Below the pieces are notes generated by a model. The model worked only from the letters and a program-made list of their open reading frames with translations. It was not told the origin of the DNA and did no database searches. A stretch of 64,000 nt of DNA. It comes from Colocasia esculenta (Eukaryota; Streptophyta; Magnoliopsida; Alismatales; Araceae). Numbering within the stretch: the first letter of the stretch is position 1; each line of letters starts with the position of its first letter. A program made the position numbers and the translations under genes. The stretch spans positions 176,676,348 through 176,740,347 of the forward strand of contig CM024753.1 of the NCBI GenBank assembly GCA_014218235.1. The letters are read 5' to 3'. Shown here one piece after another: positions 60,436 to 64,000 of the stretch.

Positions 60436-61086
60436 GTGGACTCCACCCTCATTGACACCGGGGCATCCATCAACATGTGTCCGATGAAGACCCTCAAGAA
60501 ATTGGGTTTGGGGGAGGACAATCTGGAGAAAATCTGCTCCATTATTGCTGCCTACGACAATTCCAAAAGGGTTGCCAAAGGTAAAATTGCTCTTCAGCTC
60601 GAGATTGGACCCACCACTATGTCCTCCGAGTTCCTAGTCTTGGACGTTGATCCGGCCTACAAAGCCATCCTCGGTCGTCCCTGGCTGGAGCAAACTTTAG
60701 GGGTCCCTTCCACCGCCCACCAATGTTTCAAATTTCCATTCAATGGGTGGTTTATCAAAATAAAGAGCATTCCTACTTTAGAAACCCTCAATTCTATCAC
60801 TTCGGAGCAAATGCCGCATCTTTTCATTCCGGACAAAGGGAAGAAACCTGTGATGTCCATCTTTGACTTCCCCTTACCCTTTAATCTAAACCAACCTCCC
60901 CAGTCAAATGAAGAGTTTGAGCATATCCCATGTCCTCAAGGGAAGAGTTGGAAAGTGATGGCCAAGATTGGCTATATCTATGGCCGAGGATTAGGTAGGA
61001 ATGAGCAGGGTCCTATCCGTAGTGTCCAGAAGAGAAGGTTGCTAGATAGGGCTGGTCTAGGATTCCGTCCGGACCCCATTCACTAA
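60436..61086 (+). pseudogene. O1 aspartic protease with C-terminal G-patch
   Basis: The active site is STLIDTGASINMCPM near the start. It is followed by AKGKIALQLEIG, EFLVLDVDPAYKAILGRPWL and TAHQCFKFPFNG, the protease fold of Tat elements. At the C-terminus MAKIGYIYGRGLGRNEQGPI is a glycine-rich G-patch, a nucleic-acid-binding motif also known after some retroviral proteases. The frame is entered by a shift near 60385-60420. The active-site DTGA is intact. Confidence 0.88.
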
Positions 61087-62089
61087 GATCCATTCATTCC
61101 CTATCAACCTCTCACTTGGACCCTGAAGGAGCACTTCATTTAGGGACCCCTCCAGCTGGGAATGCGGGAACCTGTGATAGAAGAACTGTCCGACTCTGAA
61201 AGCTAAGGAGAAGGAGAGGAAATTACCGAGGTTGAAAAAGTCTGCGATGACTTCGGCCTTCTCTTTCTCTTTGGTTCAGATCTCCCCTCCTCATCACCTT
61301 CATCCCCTCCATCTCCTTCACAATCTCCCACCACCGAGATGTGCCCAGCACCTCACTATCCCCCTCCATCCACTTCTTCATCTCTTCTTTCTCCCCCTAT
61401 CCTTCCTCCATCCCTCACCTGGCCAATCGGTGCATCATTGAGTCAACAACTCATGGTTTTGAGCCTTGACTCCAAAAAAAAAAAAAAGCCAATTTGGAAG
61501 GTGGGAATGTGAGGTCTCCATCGAGCACCCTTCCTCTTTGGAGTCTCTTCCGCTCGGCCAGGGGCCGACGCTTTCCAGCCTAAATTCCCGCTCCCGCCCC
61601 TCTGAGGACACTTCCCCTGTACATAGTTTTGTACATAGTGGTCTAGATTCTAGTTTAGAGTCGGGTTTAGAGTCTAGTCTAGAGTCAGGTCTAAGTTTAG
61701 AAGAGTCTAGTTCCCCTCAGCCATGTGTTCGTAAGGAGGAGGGTAGGAAAGTTCCTGCCCGTTATGTCATGGCCTTGGCTGAGAAATGTGTTAAGTTAAG
61801 TCAAGTCCCAGAATTTCTTGAGGAGCCTGCCCTTGTAGAGTCTGATTTTGAAGAAGGTGACTCTGTAGACGATGGTTTAGGAGTCTATCTGCTAGATTTC
61901 GATGAGAAGGGTGAGCCGGGAGATCTTGGGTCAGAAGAAGAGGACCTAGTGAGCTCCTATGTGGATGGCACCAAGAGGTTCGACGAGCCAACCCTAGCTG
62001 CGGACGAGCCCACCAAAGTGGTCAGTCTTGGCACTGAAGAGTCCCCGAAGGTAGTCTTGGTTAGTGCCAACTTGAGTGTAGAATAAGAA
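61087..62089 (+). pseudogene. O1 linker between protease and RT
   Basis: The first part (61087-61465) has several stops and a pyrimidine-rich CCTCC stretch. A frame from 61466 to 62086 encodes an acidic, Ser/Glu-rich segment including the SLESGLE repeats (61643-61715) and KVPARYVMALAEKCVKLSQV. The TAA at 62084-62086 is in the RT frame, so a single stop separates the two. In Ogre elements an intron occupies this interval; I see no clear splice pair here. A run of 14 A lies at about 61472-61486. Confidence 0.6.
61643..61715 (+). repeat. Short tandem repeat TCTAGTTTAGAGTCGGGTT in O1 linker
   Basis: TAGAGTC(T/G/A) units alternate through 61643-61715 and encode repeated SLESGLES. The number of units is about four. 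Confidence 0.75.
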
Positions 62090-64000
62090 GGAGCCCTTGT
62101 AGCTATCCTTAAAGAATTCTCCAACGGTTTTGGTTGGTCCTACGAGGGCATGCCGGAACTTGACACCTCTTTGGTCGAACACTGGTTGGTCCTAAAAGCC
62201 GATGCAAAGGCCGTTAAACAAAAGCTAAGGAGGTTACATCCCAAGCTTGCACTCAAGATCAAAGAGGAGATTGACAAATTACATAAAGCCAAATTCATCA
62301 GGGTTGTGCTTTATCCACAATGGGTAGCTAATATCATCCCTGTGATGAAGAAGGATGGTAAGGTTAGGATCTGCATAGATTTCCGTGACCTTAATCGTGT
62401 CTGCCCAAAGGATGATTTCCCTCTTCCACACATAGATGTCCTAGTGGACAATACTGCCGACTTTGAGATGTTGTCATTCATGGATGGTTTCTCTGGGTAT
62501 AACCAAATCCGTCTGGCGGAGGGAGACCAGGAGAAAACTTCTTTCACAACGCCTTGGGGGACCTATTGTTATGTTGTGATGCCCTTCGGATTGAAGAATG
62601 CGGGAGCAACTTATCAAAGGGCAATGATGGCGATTTTTCACGACATGATGCATGTACACATGGAAGTCTATGTAGATGATGTCTTGGTTAAATCAAAGAC
62701 TCAACATGACCCTGCTGAGGTCCTCTGGGCGGTTCTCCAACGGTCTAGAGAACATAAGCTCAAAATGAATCACAAGAAGTGTGTCTTCGGGGTCTCTTCA
62801 GGAAAGTTGCTTGGGTTCATAGTTAGCAAGCGGGGAATTGACATTGATCCCAATAAGGCCAAAGCAATAACTGACATGCCTCCTCCTAGGAATATCAAAG
62901 AAGTTAGAGGGCTAATTGGCAGACTGCAGTTCATTAGGAGGTTCATCTCTCAGCATTCAATTCGCTGCAAGCCCTTCTATGAGATGCTTAGAGGAGAGGC
63001 TAAATTTGATTGGAACGATAAATGTCAAAAGGCCTTTGAAGAGTTAAAGAGTTATTTGTTCAATCCCCCTATTCTCGATCCTCCGGTCCCAGGTCGGCCT
63101 TTATTGCTCTATGTGTCAACCACTGATGATTCAACTGGAGCAGTCTTGGCCCAATATGACGACGAGAAGAAGGAGAGGGCGGTGTACTATCTGTCTAAGT
63201 TGTTCAATGAAGCCGAGAAAAAGTACACTGCCATGGAAAGAACATGTGCGGTCATCGTCTGGGTTGCCCAGAAGTTGAAACACTATTTCCTAGCTCATGA
63301 GGTAAAACTTCTGGCGCGTATGGACCCAATTCGGTACTTGCTTGAGAAGCTCGTCCTGATTGAGTGGTTGATGAGGTGGCAAAGCTTCCTCAATCAATTT
63401 GATATCACCTATGTCAACCAAAAGTCAATCACGGAGCATGCTATTGCTGAGCATTTGGCCCACCACCCCTTACCTTCATACTCTCTTGTTGATGAAAGTT
63501 TTCCGGATGAAGAGTTAGGAGCCATTATAGATGGTGAACCTTCATGGATACTTTACTTCGATGGGGCTCTCAATTCTAAAGGGTGTGGAATAGGGGCAGT
63601 CCTCCTCTCACCGGAAGGGGTAGTCATTCTGCATGCCTATCAATTAACCTTCCGTGCCACGAACAATGTGGTCGAGTATGAGGCACTCCTAGTTGGGCTG
63701 AAAATGGCATTGTTGCTCGGAGTCAAGGAGTTAAGGATTATCAGAGATTCGCAATTGATACACTAGCAATCTCTTAGCAAGTACCAGACCCAGGATCCCA
63801 AGTTGAAACCATACCAAGAATTGGTAGGAAAGGTAGTCCGACAGTTTAAGAAGCTCACCCTAGTCCACACTCCTAGAGCTCAAAACATTCTAGTAGATTC
63901 TCTCACCTCCCTGGCTTCTTCCATCCCTATTCCGTTAGGAAGGTCTTCCGAAACCGTCTCAGTTCAAAGGTTAAAAGTCCCTTCTCATGTTGATCCTTGG
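62090..64000 (+). pseudogene. O1 RT, RNase H and second (archaeal-type) RNase H
   Basis: The frame is open from 62150 to 63766. RT has LHKAKFIRVVLYPQWVAN, RICIDFRDLNRVCPKDDFPL, FMDGFSGYNQIRL (catalytic Asp), YCYVVMPFGLKNAGATYQRA and VYVDDVLVKSK. The first RNase H (63080-63420) is degenerate, as usual in Tat elements (LLLYVSTTDDSTGAVLAQ). The second RNase H reads LYFDGALNSKGCGIGAVLLS, RATNNVVEYEALLVGLKMAL and RIIRDSQLI, with the catalytic D, E and D retained. A TAG at 63764-63766 breaks the frame. It continues in frame as QSLSKYQTQDPKLKPYQ and HTPRAQNILVDSLTSLA to the window end. Integrase is expected beyond. Confidence 0.93.

Larger units (their letters stand above)
56200..64000 (+). mobile_element. 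O1: Tat/Ogre-type Ty3/gypsy element, 5' part
   Basis: The order is LTR, PBS, leader, gag, protease plus G-patch, variable linker, RT, RNase H and a second (archaeal-type) RNase H. The second RNase H and a TGGCGA-type PBS are hallmarks of the Tat/Ogre clade. It interrupts the S3 LTR at 56199/56200. Integrase and the 3' LTR lie right of the window. Stops and frameshifts indicate a decayed copy. Confidence 0.85.

Noticed and set aside
62150..63766. Endogenous pararetrovirus RT
   Set aside because: RT, protease and second RNase H motifs are those of Tat/Ogre gypsy elements, with an LTR and PBS upstream; no movement or coat protein motif.

Overview
The window is plant nuclear DNA made almost entirely of nested LTR retrotransposons, most likely from an angiosperm with a large, repeat-rich genome. 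Evidence: Ty1/copia Sirevirus-type elements with an extra env-like gene, Ty3/gypsy chromodomain-type elements with tRNA-iMet primer sites, Tat/Athila-type elements, LTRs of 1.3-3.3 kb, and insertions inside insertions with short target-site duplications (TSDs). I see no host protein gene, rRNA, tRNA or CRISPR. Every element carries stops or frameshifts, so the coding regions are annotated as pseudogenes. The species cannot be named from this sequence.

Left stack, outermost insertion first: Sirevirus S1 (1-9077, 3' half) sits in the integrase gene of gypsy element GY1 (9078-12240, + strand). GY1 sits in the leader of a Tat/Athila-type element T1 (12241-15462, - strand). T1 sits in the integrase gene of GY2 (15463-20822, - strand, same LTR family as GY1). 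GY2 sits in a Sirevirus-type LTR called LTR-B (20823-21083 plus 23204-23395), which also carries a solo LTR-A (21084-23203, - strand). A second LTR-B copy (23396-24022, with a 70-nt poly-C tract) adjoins a small - strand copia pol remnant (24023-24400).

Right stack: Sirevirus S2 (24401-51724) is inserted in that copia remnant. The 14.2-kb chromovirus G1 (34499-48656, TSD AAATT) splits its env-like gene. G1's protease gene is split by a solo LTR R1 (39393-42248, - strand, TSD CTATG). The end of S2's 3' LTR is interrupted by another Sirevirus-type LTR, S3 (51725-56199). S3 holds a solo LTR R2 (52264-55336, TSD CGACA/TGACA) and is cut by a Tat/Ogre-type element O1 (56200-64000, runs off the window) with gag, protease plus G-patch, RT and two RNase H domains.

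The least expected feature is regulatory-looking. LTRs of unrelated lineages carry arrays of short CpG-containing imperfect palindromes with a family-specific period: about 21 bp in S1/S3, about 29 bp in GY1/GY2, and about 33 bp in G1, R1, R2 and O1. In the gypsy families one array lies upstream of the TATA box and a second lies in the transcribed leader. One 24-bp unit in the leader of O1 matches a unit in R1 at 21 of 24 positions although the elements belong to different clades. S1 repeats the palindrome-then-TATA arrangement just upstream of its env-like gene. G1 also shows a 76-bp intron-like insertion in gag and a candidate GC-AG leader intron that is recognisable in R1.
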